64,000 bases of DNA from Streptomyces sp. SID13031 (lineage in GTDB: Bacteria; Actinomycetota; Actinomycetes; Propionibacteriales; Kribbellaceae). The stretch lies in contig NZ_JAAGLV010000002.1 in NCBI RefSeq assembly GCF_010548305.1, positions 62,001-126,000 of the forward strand, given 5' to 3'. Positions within the stretch are counted from its first letter, which is position 1. Every line of letters begins with the position of its first letter. The notes below the pieces were generated by a model that saw only the letters and a program-made list of their open reading frames with translations, had not been told where the DNA came from and did no database searches. This document shows, one piece after another, positions 38,350-45,958 of the stretch. The position numbers and the translations under genes are program-made.

Positions 38350-39647
38350 TAGCTGAGCACAGCCAGGAGCGCGTTGCACTGCCTGACGCACTCGCCGAGC
38401 GCGTCACCGGGGGACTTCCTGCCCAGCAGCACGGCGACGGTCGCCTGACCGAGCTGCTGCGAGATCTTGGGGTACGCCGCGATGACCGGCCGGACTCGCG
38501 CGGTCTCCAGCGCATCCACGAAGACCTGCAACCCCTTCGTCGAGGCCGCGTGCTTCTTCCATGCGGGCAAGGCAGCGGTGGTGGTGCTCACCGGCAGGCT
38601 GCCGGCCTCGATGTCCCAACGGACATCCTGCTGGGGGTCGTTCAGCCACTTGACGAACTCGGTCGCCGCCTTGACCCGGGCCTTGCCGTTGTCGAACACG
38701 GTCCACGTGTCCGGCCCCGAGATGGTGACCGGCTTGCCGGAGTACGACGGCAGCGGAGCGACGCCGTAGTCGACACCCTTGTCGATCACGTCCGGCAGCT
38801 GCCAGGGGCCGGTGGCAACCATTCCCATCCGGCCGCCGAGGAACACCTGGTAGAGCTGCTCGCCGCCGGGTTTGGGGTCGATGTAGAGGGACTTGTCGGT
38901 CCGCAGCCGGTCGAGCGTGCCGAAGACCTGCTCGCCGACCTTGTCGAAGGCAACGGACTTGCCGTCCTCGCTGACCACATTGCCGCCGAGATCCCAGATC
39001 ATCGGCCAGAGCCGCCAGACCGTGTCTTCGTCGCCGACGCCCGGCCAGCCGGTCCCGAAAACGCCCTTGGCCGGGTTGTTCAGCTTCTGGGCGGTACTGG
39101 TGAAATCGTCCCAGGTCCAGCCCGCCTTCGGTTCCGGCAGGCCGGCCGCGGCGAAGAGTTTCTTGTTGTAGACAACGCAGAGGGAGTCGAGCAGCGCCGG
39201 CGCTGCCCGGACCTTGCCCTGCACGGTGACAGCTTCGCGCGCGGCCGGCCAGCAGTCCTTGAGGTCCAGCGAAGCGGACAGATCGGCCACCTTGGGACTG
39301 CGGGTCATGCTGGCGAGGTCCGACCCGAAGATGTACGCGACATCCGGGAAGGACCCCGCCGCCAGGCCCGCGGTGACCTTCTGCAGCATGCTGTCCGCCG
39401 TCACCCCGCCACCACCGCCGACGACCTTGATCAACGGGTGCGTTTCGTTGAACTGCTTGATCAAGGCATCGAGCGCCTTCTTGCCGGTGTCGGTCTGACC
39501 GTGCCAGAGGTCGACGGTGACGACGCCACCGGCTTCCTCGTCATCGGACGATTTGCCGCAGGCAGCGAGGGTGCCGGCGGCGGCCAGAGCGGCAGTGAAG
39601 CGAAGGATGTCACGACGAGTTGGTGCTCGACGTATTGGTGATGGCAT
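38349..39647 (-). CDS. Sugar ABC importer binding lipoprotein
   Basis: A 432-residue family 1 extracellular solute-binding protein. The signal has a twin-arginine-like TRRDILRF and a lipobox (GTLAACG), so it may be Tat-exported and lipidated. The mature part shows VTVDLWHGQTDTGKKALDALIKQFNETHP, YNKKLFAAAGLPEPKAGWTWDDF, GRMGMVATGPWQLP and ISGPDTWTVFDNGKARVKAATEFVKWL. It lies 54 bp after the GH114 gene on the same strand, so the products of that enzyme are the likely ligand. Confidence 0.92.
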   Translation of the reverse strand: MPSPIRRAPTRRDILRFTAALAAAGTLAACGKSSDDEEAGGVVTVDLWHGQTDTGKKALDALIKQFNETHPLIKVVGGGGGVTADSMLQKVTAGLAAGSFPDVAYIFGSDLASMTRSPKVADLSASLDLKDCWPAAREAVTVQGKVRAAPALLDSLCVVYNKKLFAAAGLPEPKAGWTWDDFTSTAQKLNNPAKGVFGTGWPGVGDEDTVWRLWPMIWDLGGNVVSEDGKSVAFDKVGEQVFGTLDRLRTDKSLYIDPKPGGEQLYQVFLGGRMGMVATGPWQLPDVIDKGVDYGVAPLPSYSGKPVTISGPDTWTVFDNGKARVKAATEFVKWLNDPQQDVRWDIEAGSLPVSTTTAALPAWKKHAASTKGLQVFVDALETARVRPVIAAYPKISQQLGQATVAVLLGRKSPGDALGECVRQCNALLAVLS

Positions 39648-39701
39648 GGGTAACCCCTAGGACTTGGGTTGACGGCGTTGATTTAAAGGGGGTGGAGTGA
39701 A

Positions 39702-40505
39702 TCAGCAGGTCTTGCGGACGTAACCGCTGGTACCGGCCGGGCGGACATCCACATCGCGCTGCACGATGCTCAACGTGGAACCGAACCCGGAACAGGCCTT
39801 GGTCCGGCCGCCGTTGGTGTACTCGATCACGATCACGTTGTTGCCGAAGGCATCGACATAGTCACCGCACTCCTCGTACTGGCCGCACTCCTCGGCGACG
39901 GCGAAGTCCAGGCCCACGCTGGTGCGGTAGCTCGCGAGGTCGACGGTGTTCTTCTGCGCGATGGCGAGGTTCTTGCTGTGGGCATGCGTCGCCAGCAGTT
40001 TGAGGTAGGCCCTGGCCTGGGAGGTGCTGATCAGGTTCTTCGAGCGCTCGTAGCTGTCGTAGTTGTCCGGCTCGATCGCTTTGTAGCCCTTGGTGGCGCA
40101 GCCGTCGATCCAGCCGTTGACCTTGGCTGCGACCCGGTTCTGCTTGTCCGTGGTGCGGATGTCGAGCAGTGCCTCGCCCCAGTCCTCGTCGATGACGAGA
40201 TTGCCCTGGGCGTCGCGGAGCAGCAGGTCGGAGGGCCACTGGCTCTGCTCTCCGGGCTGGACCTGGAAGGCGTTCACGTAACAGATGTTGTAGACACCAG
40301 CGGCAGGGGAGGCGGTCCGGTCGCGGGTGACCACCTGAACGCCGGCGGGCGGCGTATAGGCCCCGCCGATCTGGTAGTCGAACTTGGCGTGGGTGGGCGG
40401 GAGGGTCACTGCGGCCTGAGCGGCAGTGGGGGTGAGGAGGGCGGCGGTTGCGACGGCGGCGGCCGCAGCGGCCACCATCACCCGAGAGGTGCGGAAACGG
40501 GACAC
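39702..40505 (-). CDS. Secreted GH114 endo-alpha-1,4-polygalactosaminidase-like enzyme
   Basis: A 267-residue exported TIM-barrel protein of the GH114 (TM1410-like) family. The GTG at 40505 gives a signal peptide (SRFRTSRVMVAAAAAAV to AQA). Family blocks are FDYQIGGAYTPPAGVQVVTRD, YVNAFQVQPGE, DWGEALLDIR, GYKAIEPDNYDSY and DFAVAEECGQYEEC. Asp147 and Glu205 sit where the acid pair of this family is expected. GH114 enzymes cleave galactosamine-rich polymer such as fungal galactosaminogalactan. First gene of an operon with an ABC importer and a GH4 enzyme; a good promoter lies 140 bp upstream. Confidence 0.85.
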   Translation of the reverse strand: MSRFRTSRVMVAAAAAAVATAALLTPTAAQAAVTLPPTHAKFDYQIGGAYTPPAGVQVVTRDRTASPAAGVYNICYVNAFQVQPGEQSQWPSDLLLRDAQGNLVIDEDWGEALLDIRTTDKQNRVAAKVNGWIDGCATKGYKAIEPDNYDSYERSKNLISTSQARAYLKLLATHAHSKNLAIAQKNTVDLASYRTSVGLDFAVAEECGQYEECGDYVDAFGNNVIVIEYTNGGRTKACSGFGSTLSIVQRDVDVRPAGTSGYVRKTC

Positions 40506-40645
40506 GATTGCTCCATCGGTCCTGGGGACGCTACCCCGCCTCGGGCCGTCGCCCTGGCGCCTGGAAACCGGGCTCGAACGTGAGTTCATTACCGGCTGGG
40601 TGCGTCACTGCAGTGTGGGTCTGACAGGCCCGGCACTGATGGCTC

Positions 40646-40674
40646 AGTAAAGCGATCCGGTGCCGGACCGTCAA
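40646..40674 (-). promoter_or_regulatory. Promoter of the GH114 operon
   Basis: Read on the minus strand: TTGACG (40674-40669), 17-bp spacer, TTTACT (40651-40646). It lies about 140 bp upstream of the GH114 start, leaving a long leader. The form matches the divergent lacI promoter. The rest of the region 40506-40740 shows no gene. Confidence 0.55.
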
Positions 40675-40740
40675 GGGAAACTGCAAACGAGTGCGCGGAA
40701 AGCATTGGTTAGCGCATTCCCGTGCATCGCGGCTGAACCC

Positions 40741-40769
40741 TTGACTACGAGTGTTTATACCGGTTTAGT
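40741..40769 (+). promoter_or_regulatory. Promoter of the lacI operon
   Basis: TTGACT (40741-40746), 17-bp spacer, TTTAGT (40764-40769). An operator covers the spacer and -10 box and a second one begins at the next base, so binding would block transcription of lacI and the genes behind it. Confidence 0.65.
40754..40767. promoter_or_regulatory. LacI operator O1
   Basis: TTATACCGGTTTAG (within TTTATACCGGTTTAGT) matches the palindrome of O2 (TTAAACCGGTTTAA) at 12 of 14 positions, with the CCGG centre conserved. It covers the spacer and start of the -10 box. Confidence 0.65.
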
Positions 40770-40795
40770 GAGCGATTAAACCGGTTTAAACGCTC
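40770..40795. promoter_or_regulatory. LacI operator O2, 26-bp near-perfect palindrome
   Basis: GAGCG-A-TTAAACCGGTTTAA-A-CGCTC is symmetric over 26 bp apart from a single mismatched pair. The core is a perfect 14-bp palindrome with a central CG as in LacI/GalR operators. It directly follows the -10 box and ends 15 bp before the lacI start. Confidence 0.75.
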
Positions 40796-40810
40796 AATCG
40801 AAGGATGCCG

Positions 40811-41854
40811 ATGAGCAAGGAACGACCGACGATCGCCGATGTGGCGACCCGCGCAGGCGTCTCCAAGGGCGCGGTCTCGTTCGCGCTGAACGGCCGGCCG
40901 GGGCTGGCCAGTACGACCGTCGACCGGATCCTGGCCGCCGCCGACGAACTCGGCTGGCGGCCGAGCAACCGGGCTCGCTCACTGTCGGTCTCGAAGGCGT
41001 TCGCGCTCGGTCTGGTGATCACCAGGGACCCCGGCGTGCTGTCGTCGGACCCGTTCTTCCCGGCCTTCATCGGCGGGGTGGAGAGCGTGCTCGCTCCTCG
41101 CGGGCAGGCTCTCGTGCTGCAGGTCGTCGCACCCGGCGATGGCGAGGAGGCGGGGTACCGGCGGCTGGCTCAGGACGGTCGCGTCGACGGCGTCTTCCTG
41201 TCCGACCTGCGCCACGACGATCCCCGGATCGACCTGCTGACCTCGCTCGGCCTGCCGGCCGTCACCCTCAACCGGCCCGAGGGGCCATCGCCGTTCCCCG
41301 CGGTCTGTCTGGACGACCGGCCCGGCACGATCGCGGTCGTCCAGCACCTGCTCGAGCTCGGCCATCGCCGGATCGCGCACGTGGCCGGCCCGCAGGACTT
41401 CGTGCACGCTACGGCCCGTACAGAGGCCTTCGTCTCCGCTCTCGCCGAGGCCGGTCTGCAACCGGCCGCGATCGAGACCAGCGACTTCACGGCCGTCGGG
41501 GGGATCGAGGCGACCAAGCGGTTGCTCGATGTCCCTGAGCGGCCGACCGCGATCGTCTACGCCAACGACCGGATGGCAATCGCGGGCATGGGCGCCGCGC
41601 AACAGGCCGGCTTGAGGGTCCCCGAAGACCTCAGCGTGGCCGGCTTCGACGACAGCGAGCTCGCCGAGTTCGTCCATCCCGGTCTGACCACCGTGCGCGC
41701 CGACCCCTACGCCTTCGGCGAGGCGGCCGCGCGCACCCTCAACCAGCTCATCGACGGCGACGGCCTTCTCTCGGGCACGGCAGTACCGGATGTGGAACTG
41801 CCGCCCGCTCGCCTGATCATCCGGCGGTCAACCGCCAACCTGGAGGACTCATGA
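40811..41854 (+). CDS. LacI-family repressor of the GH130/ABC operon
   Basis: A 347-residue regulator. The second ATG (40811) is chosen because AAGG lies 6 bases before it, while the ATG at 40805 overlaps that site. The HTH and hinge read PTIADVATRAGVSKGAVSFALNGRPGLASTTVDRILAAADELGWRPSNRARSLS. The ligand-binding domain is periplasmic-binding-protein-like (DFVHATARTEAFVSAL, YANDRMAIAGMGAAQQAGLRVPEDLSVAGFDDSELAEFVHPGLTTV). It is first in its operon and two operators cover its promoter, so it represses itself and the downstream transporter and enzymes. Confidence 0.95.
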   Translation: MSKERPTIADVATRAGVSKGAVSFALNGRPGLASTTVDRILAAADELGWRPSNRARSLSVSKAFALGLVITRDPGVLSSDPFFPAFIGGVESVLAPRGQALVLQVVAPGDGEEAGYRRLAQDGRVDGVFLSDLRHDDPRIDLLTSLGLPAVTLNRPEGPSPFPAVCLDDRPGTIAVVQHLLELGHRRIAHVAGPQDFVHATARTEAFVSALAEAGLQPAAIETSDFTAVGGIEATKRLLDVPERPTAIVYANDRMAIAGMGAAQQAGLRVPEDLSVAGFDDSELAEFVHPGLTTVRADPYAFGEAAARTLNQLIDGDGLLSGTAVPDVELPPARLIIRRSTANLEDS

Positions 41855-43143
41855 AACACAAGCTCATGGCCGCGGTACTGGCCTTCGGCCTGGCCGGTAC
41901 TACGGCTGCCTGCGGCAGCGGCGATGGCGGTGGTAGCGCCGATGCGGCGGCCCAGGCTCGCGGCGAGATCACCATCTGGATGTCGAACAATGCCGAGGAA
42001 GTGGCCTGGGGCAAGCAGATGGTGGCCGCCTGGAACGCCGCCCACGCTGACCAGAAAGTGACCGCGCAGGAGATCCCGACCGGCAAGAGCTCCGAAGAGG
42101 TGATCGGCGCGGCGATCACCGCGGGCAACGCGCCCTGCCTGATCTTCAACACCTCGCCCGCGTCCGTCTCGCAGTTCCAGAAGCAGGGTGGCCTGGTGGC
42201 GCTCGACAGCTTCGCGGACGGCAAGTCGTACCTCGAAGAGCGCTCCGGCAAGGTCGCCGAGCAGTACAAGTCGACCGACGGCAAGTACTACCAGCTGCCG
42301 TGGAAAGCCAACCCGGTGATGATCTTCTACAACAAGAAGGCCTTCGCCAAGGCGGGGATCGACACGGTCAAACCGCCGCTGGCGACGTACGACGAGTTCC
42401 TAGCCACCTCGCGCAAACTGGTCGCGGCGAAGGCAGCGAAATTCGCCATCTACCCGGCGCCGAGCAACGAGTTCTACCAGTCCTGGTTCGACTTCTACCC
42501 GCTGTTCGCGGCCGAGACGGGCGGCAAGCAACTCGTTGCCGACGGCAAGGCACAGTTCGCGTCCGAAGAGGGCAAGAAGGTCGCCGGGTTCTGGCGGACG
42601 ATGTACGCCGACAAGCTCGCGTCGCAGGAGAAGTACACCGGTGACTCGTTCGTCGACGGCACCGCCGCGATGGCGATCGTGGGTCCCTGGGCGATCGCGA
42701 CGTACAAGGGCAAGGTCGAGTGGGGCGCAGTACCGGTGCCGACTTCTGCCGGTAAGTCCGCTGCCGAGACCTACACCTTCAGCGACGCGAAGAACGTCGC
42801 GATGTACTCGGCCTGCAAGAACCGTGGGACGGCGTGGGACGTGCTGAAGTTCGCCACCAGCAAGGAGCAGGACGGCAAGTTGCTGCAGGGCACCGGCCAG
42901 ATGCCGCTGCGCGCCGACGTGGCCGGCAGCTACCCGGAGTACTTCGCGAAGAACCCCGACTACAAGCAGTTCGCCGACCAGGCCGCGCGGACCGTCGAGG
43001 TGCCGAACGTGCCGAACTCGATCACCATCTGGCAGACCTTCCGCGACGCCTACTCCAAGTCCGTGATCTTCGGTCAGCAGGACCCGGGCGCAGCCCTCGA
43101 CGGCGCCGTCCAGAAGGTCGACCAGCTCGCCGCCGGGTCATGA
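41851..43143 (+). CDS. Sugar ABC importer binding lipoprotein (LacI operon)
   Basis: A 430-residue family 1 binding protein with a lipoprotein signal (MKHKLMAAVLAFGLAGTTAACG, lipobox TAAC). Mature blocks are EITIWMSNNAEEVAWGKQMVAAWNAAHADQKV, YYQLPWKANPVMIFYNKKAFAKAGI, DGTAAMAIVGPWAIATYKGKVEW and QTFRDAYSKSVIFGQQDPGAAL. It overlaps the lacI stop by 4 bp. It should deliver the substrate of the GH130 enzyme, probably a mannose-containing oligosaccharide. Confidence 0.92.
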   Translation: MKHKLMAAVLAFGLAGTTAACGSGDGGGSADAAAQARGEITIWMSNNAEEVAWGKQMVAAWNAAHADQKVTAQEIPTGKSSEEVIGAAITAGNAPCLIFNTSPASVSQFQKQGGLVALDSFADGKSYLEERSGKVAEQYKSTDGKYYQLPWKANPVMIFYNKKAFAKAGIDTVKPPLATYDEFLATSRKLVAAKAAKFAIYPAPSNEFYQSWFDFYPLFAAETGGKQLVADGKAQFASEEGKKVAGFWRTMYADKLASQEKYTGDSFVDGTAAMAIVGPWAIATYKGKVEWGAVPVPTSAGKSAAETYTFSDAKNVAMYSACKNRGTAWDVLKFATSKEQDGKLLQGTGQMPLRADVAGSYPEYFAKNPDYKQFADQAARTVEVPNVPNSITIWQTFRDAYSKSVIFGQQDPGAALDGAVQKVDQLAAGS

Positions 43144-44054
43144 GCCGCCCCGTCTCGAGGCGCCGAGGGGTGCTTGCCGCAGTACTGGGCAAACAGCCGA
43201 TCGGTACTGCGTTCGTCACCCCGTACGTGGTGTTCCTGGCGGTGATTTTCGCCTACCCGCTGGGATTCGCGGTCTACATGTCGTTCCACGACTACTTCTT
43301 CACCGCGCCCGGCGCGATCGTGGAGCGGCCGTTCGTCGGGTTGGCGAACTACGCGACGGTGCTCTCGGATCCGGCGGTCCGGCGGTCGTTCGTCAACGTG
43401 GGCATCTTCTTGCTGATCAACGTGCCGCTGACCGTCGTACTTTCACTGCTGCTGGCCTACGCGCTGAACGCGGCGATCCGCTGGCGGACGTTCTTCCGGG
43501 TCAGCTTCTACGTCCCGTACGTCGCCGCGAGCGTCGCCGTCGTCGGGGTCTGGCTGTTCCTGTTCAACTCCGACGGCCTGGTCAACCGGATCCTCGGCCC
43601 ACTCGCCCCCGACCCGTCCTGGCTGGTGAACTCGAAGCTCGCGATGCCGACGGTGGCGATCTACGTGACCTGGAAGCAGTTGGGGTTCTTCATCCTGCTC
43701 TACCTCGCCGCGTTGCAGAACGTGTCGAAGGACCTGTACGAGGCGGCGTCGATGGATGGCGCCGGACGGTTGAAGTCGTTCTGGAACGTGACCGTGCCGG
43801 GAGTGCGGCCGGCCACCACGCTGGTGGTCCTGCTCGCCACCGTGACCGGCGCGAACCTGTTCACCGAGCCCTATCTGCTCACCGGCGGTGGTGGTCCGGA
43901 CGGACATTCCGCTTCGCCGGTACTGATCATGTACCAGAAGGGAATCGAGCAGGGTAATCCCGATATCGGTTCTGCGATCGGTGTGCTGCTGGTGATCGGC
44001 GTGCTGTTGCTGGCTGTGGTCGAACGCAGGTTCGTGGGGCGGGAGGACCGATGA
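43140..44054 (+). CDS. Sugar ABC importer permease, MalF type (LacI operon)
   Basis: A 304-residue permease. The ATG at 43140 overlaps the binding-protein stop (ATGA); the longer open frame is a shadow of that gene. Six helices; the coupling loop is VSKDLYEAASMDGAGRLKSFWNVTVPGVRPAT. The N-terminus MSRPVSRRRGVLAAVLGKQPIGTAFVTPY is typical. Its stop overlaps the next permease start. Confidence 0.92.
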   Translation: MSRPVSRRRGVLAAVLGKQPIGTAFVTPYVVFLAVIFAYPLGFAVYMSFHDYFFTAPGAIVERPFVGLANYATVLSDPAVRRSFVNVGIFLLINVPLTVVLSLLLAYALNAAIRWRTFFRVSFYVPYVAASVAVVGVWLFLFNSDGLVNRILGPLAPDPSWLVNSKLAMPTVAIYVTWKQLGFFILLYLAALQNVSKDLYEAASMDGAGRLKSFWNVTVPGVRPATTLVVLLATVTGANLFTEPYLLTGGGGPDGHSASPVLIMYQKGIEQGNPDIGSAIGVLLVIGVLLLAVVERRFVGREDR

Positions 44055-44878
44055 GGAAGAGTCCGGGACGCTTCGTCTTGTTGCTGGTCGGCGCCTTCGT
44101 TTTCCTGTTTCCCTTCTATTACATGCTGATCGGCAGCCTGCAGGCCGAGCCGGACCCGTCGGTGAAGGGCGCCTTCCCGTCGCCGGGCAACCTGACCTTT
44201 CAGAACTACACCGAGATCAACGCGGCGATCGATCTTGGCCGGTCGTTGCTGAATTCGGGGATCTTCACCGGCGGTGTCATTCTCGGCACTCTCGTCTTCG
44301 GGGTGCTGACCGGCTATGCGCTGGCCCGGTTGCAGTTTCGTGGCCGCGGTGCGGTGTTCAACCTGATGCTGCTGGTCCAGGTGGTCCCGTTCCAGTTGCT
44401 GACCATTCCGCTGTACGTGATGATCGTGCGCAGCTACGGGCTCGCCGACTCCTACCTCGGCATGATCGCGCCCTTCGCGATCAACTCGACCGCCGTGTTC
44501 GTGTTCCGGCAGTACTTCCTGCAGTTGCCGCAGGAGTTGTTCGACGCGGCGCGGATCGACGGCGCGAGCGAGCTGAACATCCTCTGGCGGGTGGCGATCC
44601 CGTTGGTGAAGCCGGCCTTGCTGACCGGCGTCCTGCTGACCTTCATCGGTCCGTGGAACGAGTTCCTCTGGCCGTTCCTGATCACCAAACAACAAGACCT
44701 GCAGCCACTCGCGGTCTCGTTGTCGAACTACCTCACCACCGTCTCGGCGCGCGCTGCGAACCCGTTCGGCGCAGTACTGGCCGGCGCCTGCGTGCTGGCC
44801 GCTCCGGCGATCGGGCTGTTCATCATCTTCCAGCGTCGCTTCATCTCGTCCAGCCTCGAGTCCGGGGTCAAAGGCTAG
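44051..44878 (+). CDS. Sugar ABC importer permease, MalG type (LacI operon)
   Basis: A 275-residue permease, six helices, coupling loop LPQELFDAARIDGASELNILWRVAIPLVKPALL. ATG start overlaps the MalF-type stop by 4 bp. No ATPase gene is present in the operon, so a shared ATPase encoded elsewhere is expected. Confidence 0.92.
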   Translation: MRKSPGRFVLLLVGAFVFLFPFYYMLIGSLQAEPDPSVKGAFPSPGNLTFQNYTEINAAIDLGRSLLNSGIFTGGVILGTLVFGVLTGYALARLQFRGRGAVFNLMLLVQVVPFQLLTIPLYVMIVRSYGLADSYLGMIAPFAINSTAVFVFRQYFLQLPQELFDAARIDGASELNILWRVAIPLVKPALLTGVLLTFIGPWNEFLWPFLITKQQDLQPLAVSLSNYLTTVSARAANPFGAVLAGACVLAAPAIGLFIIFQRRFISSSLESGVKG

Positions 44879-44899
44879 CTTTTGAAAGGGATTTCCGCT

Positions 44900-45958
44900 G
44901 TGACTGTTCCCTATACATTGACGCGTCTTGGTGTCGTGATGACGCCGGAGCCAGGCAACTCGCTCGAGTCCGGGGGTGTGCTCAACCCGGCCTCTGGGCA
45001 CACGCCTGACGGGCGGCTCTACCTGCTGCCGCGATTGGTTGCCCCGGGCAATGTGTCTCGGATCGGGCTGGCGTCGGTGGTACTGACTGACGGCGTACCG
45101 ACCGGGGTTTCGCGCGAGGGCGTCGTACTGGCTCCCGACGAAGGCTGGGAGCGTGGGCTGAACAACGCCGGGGTGGAGGATCCGCGGGTGACGTGGATTC
45201 CATCGCTGGGCAAGCACGTGATGACCTATGTCGCCTATGGGCCGCTGGGACCGAAGCCGGCGTTGGCGGTGTCGGAGGATCTGCGGTCGTGGACCCGGTT
45301 GGGGCCGTTGCACTTCGAGTATCAGGCCTCGCTCGATACCGATCTCAACCTGTTTCCGAACAAAGACACGGTGTTCTTTCCCGAGCCGGTGCCTGGGCCG
45401 GACGGCGTTCTGTCGTACGCGATGCTGCATCGGCCGATGTGGGATCTCGGCTGGTTCCGCGAAGGCGAGGGGGTGCATCTGCCGGCTGGGGTGACGGACG
45501 ACCGGCCGGGGATCTGGGTTTCGTTCGTGCCCGTCGCGGAGGTGGAGCGGGATCTGCGCAACCTCGTTCATCTGCGGGAGCACCGGTTGGTGGCGATGTC
45601 GGAGTATCCGTTCGAGGAGCTCAAGATCGGTGCGGGGCCGGCGCCTTTGCGAGTGCCTGAGGGGTGGCTCGTCATCCACCACGGGGTGACGGGGGAGCAG
45701 CCTCAAGGGTTTGATCCCACCACGCAGAAGGTCAGCTATGCGGCGGGCGCGATGCTGCTGGATCCGTTGGATGTCACGCGGGTCATTGCTCGTACTGCGG
45801 AGCCGATCCTCGTTCCTGAGACGGAGGAGGAGCGGATCGGGACGGTCGGCAATGTCGTCTTCCCGACCGCGATCGAGGAGGTCGACGGCGTGCACTACGT
45901 CTTCTACGGCATGGCCGACGCCAAGATCGGCGTTGCCCGCTTGGACCGGTTGTCATGA
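44900..45958 (+). CDS. GH130 beta-mannoside phosphorylase / mannosidase
   Basis: A 352-residue five-bladed propeller enzyme of GH130. The catalytic Asp is Asp94 in GVEDPRVTWI (91-100), with NKDTVFFPE and the FYGMADAKIGVARL C-terminal strand as further family marks. The GTG at 44900 is preferred because AAAGGG lies 9 bases upstream; a TTG at 44882 would overlap that site. GH130 includes phosphorylases (beta-1,4 and beta-1,2 mannosides) and inverting beta-1,2-mannosidases; the phosphate-binding residues cannot be assigned with certainty here. It has no signal peptide, so it acts on imported oligosaccharides. Confidence 0.88.
   Translation: MTVPYTLTRLGVVMTPEPGNSLESGGVLNPASGHTPDGRLYLLPRLVAPGNVSRIGLASVVLTDGVPTGVSREGVVLAPDEGWERGLNNAGVEDPRVTWIPSLGKHVMTYVAYGPLGPKPALAVSEDLRSWTRLGPLHFEYQASLDTDLNLFPNKDTVFFPEPVPGPDGVLSYAMLHRPMWDLGWFREGEGVHLPAGVTDDRPGIWVSFVPVAEVERDLRNLVHLREHRLVAMSEYPFEELKIGAGPAPLRVPEGWLVIHHGVTGEQPQGFDPTTQKVSYAAGAMLLDPLDVTRVIARTAEPILVPETEEERIGTVGNVVFPTAIEEVDGVHYVFYGMADAKIGVARLDRLS

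Noticed and set aside
43871..45895. A 674-codon minus-strand open frame opposite the permease and GH130 genes
   Set aside because: Shadow frame with Arg/Gln/His-rich composition; the plus-strand genes match known families.
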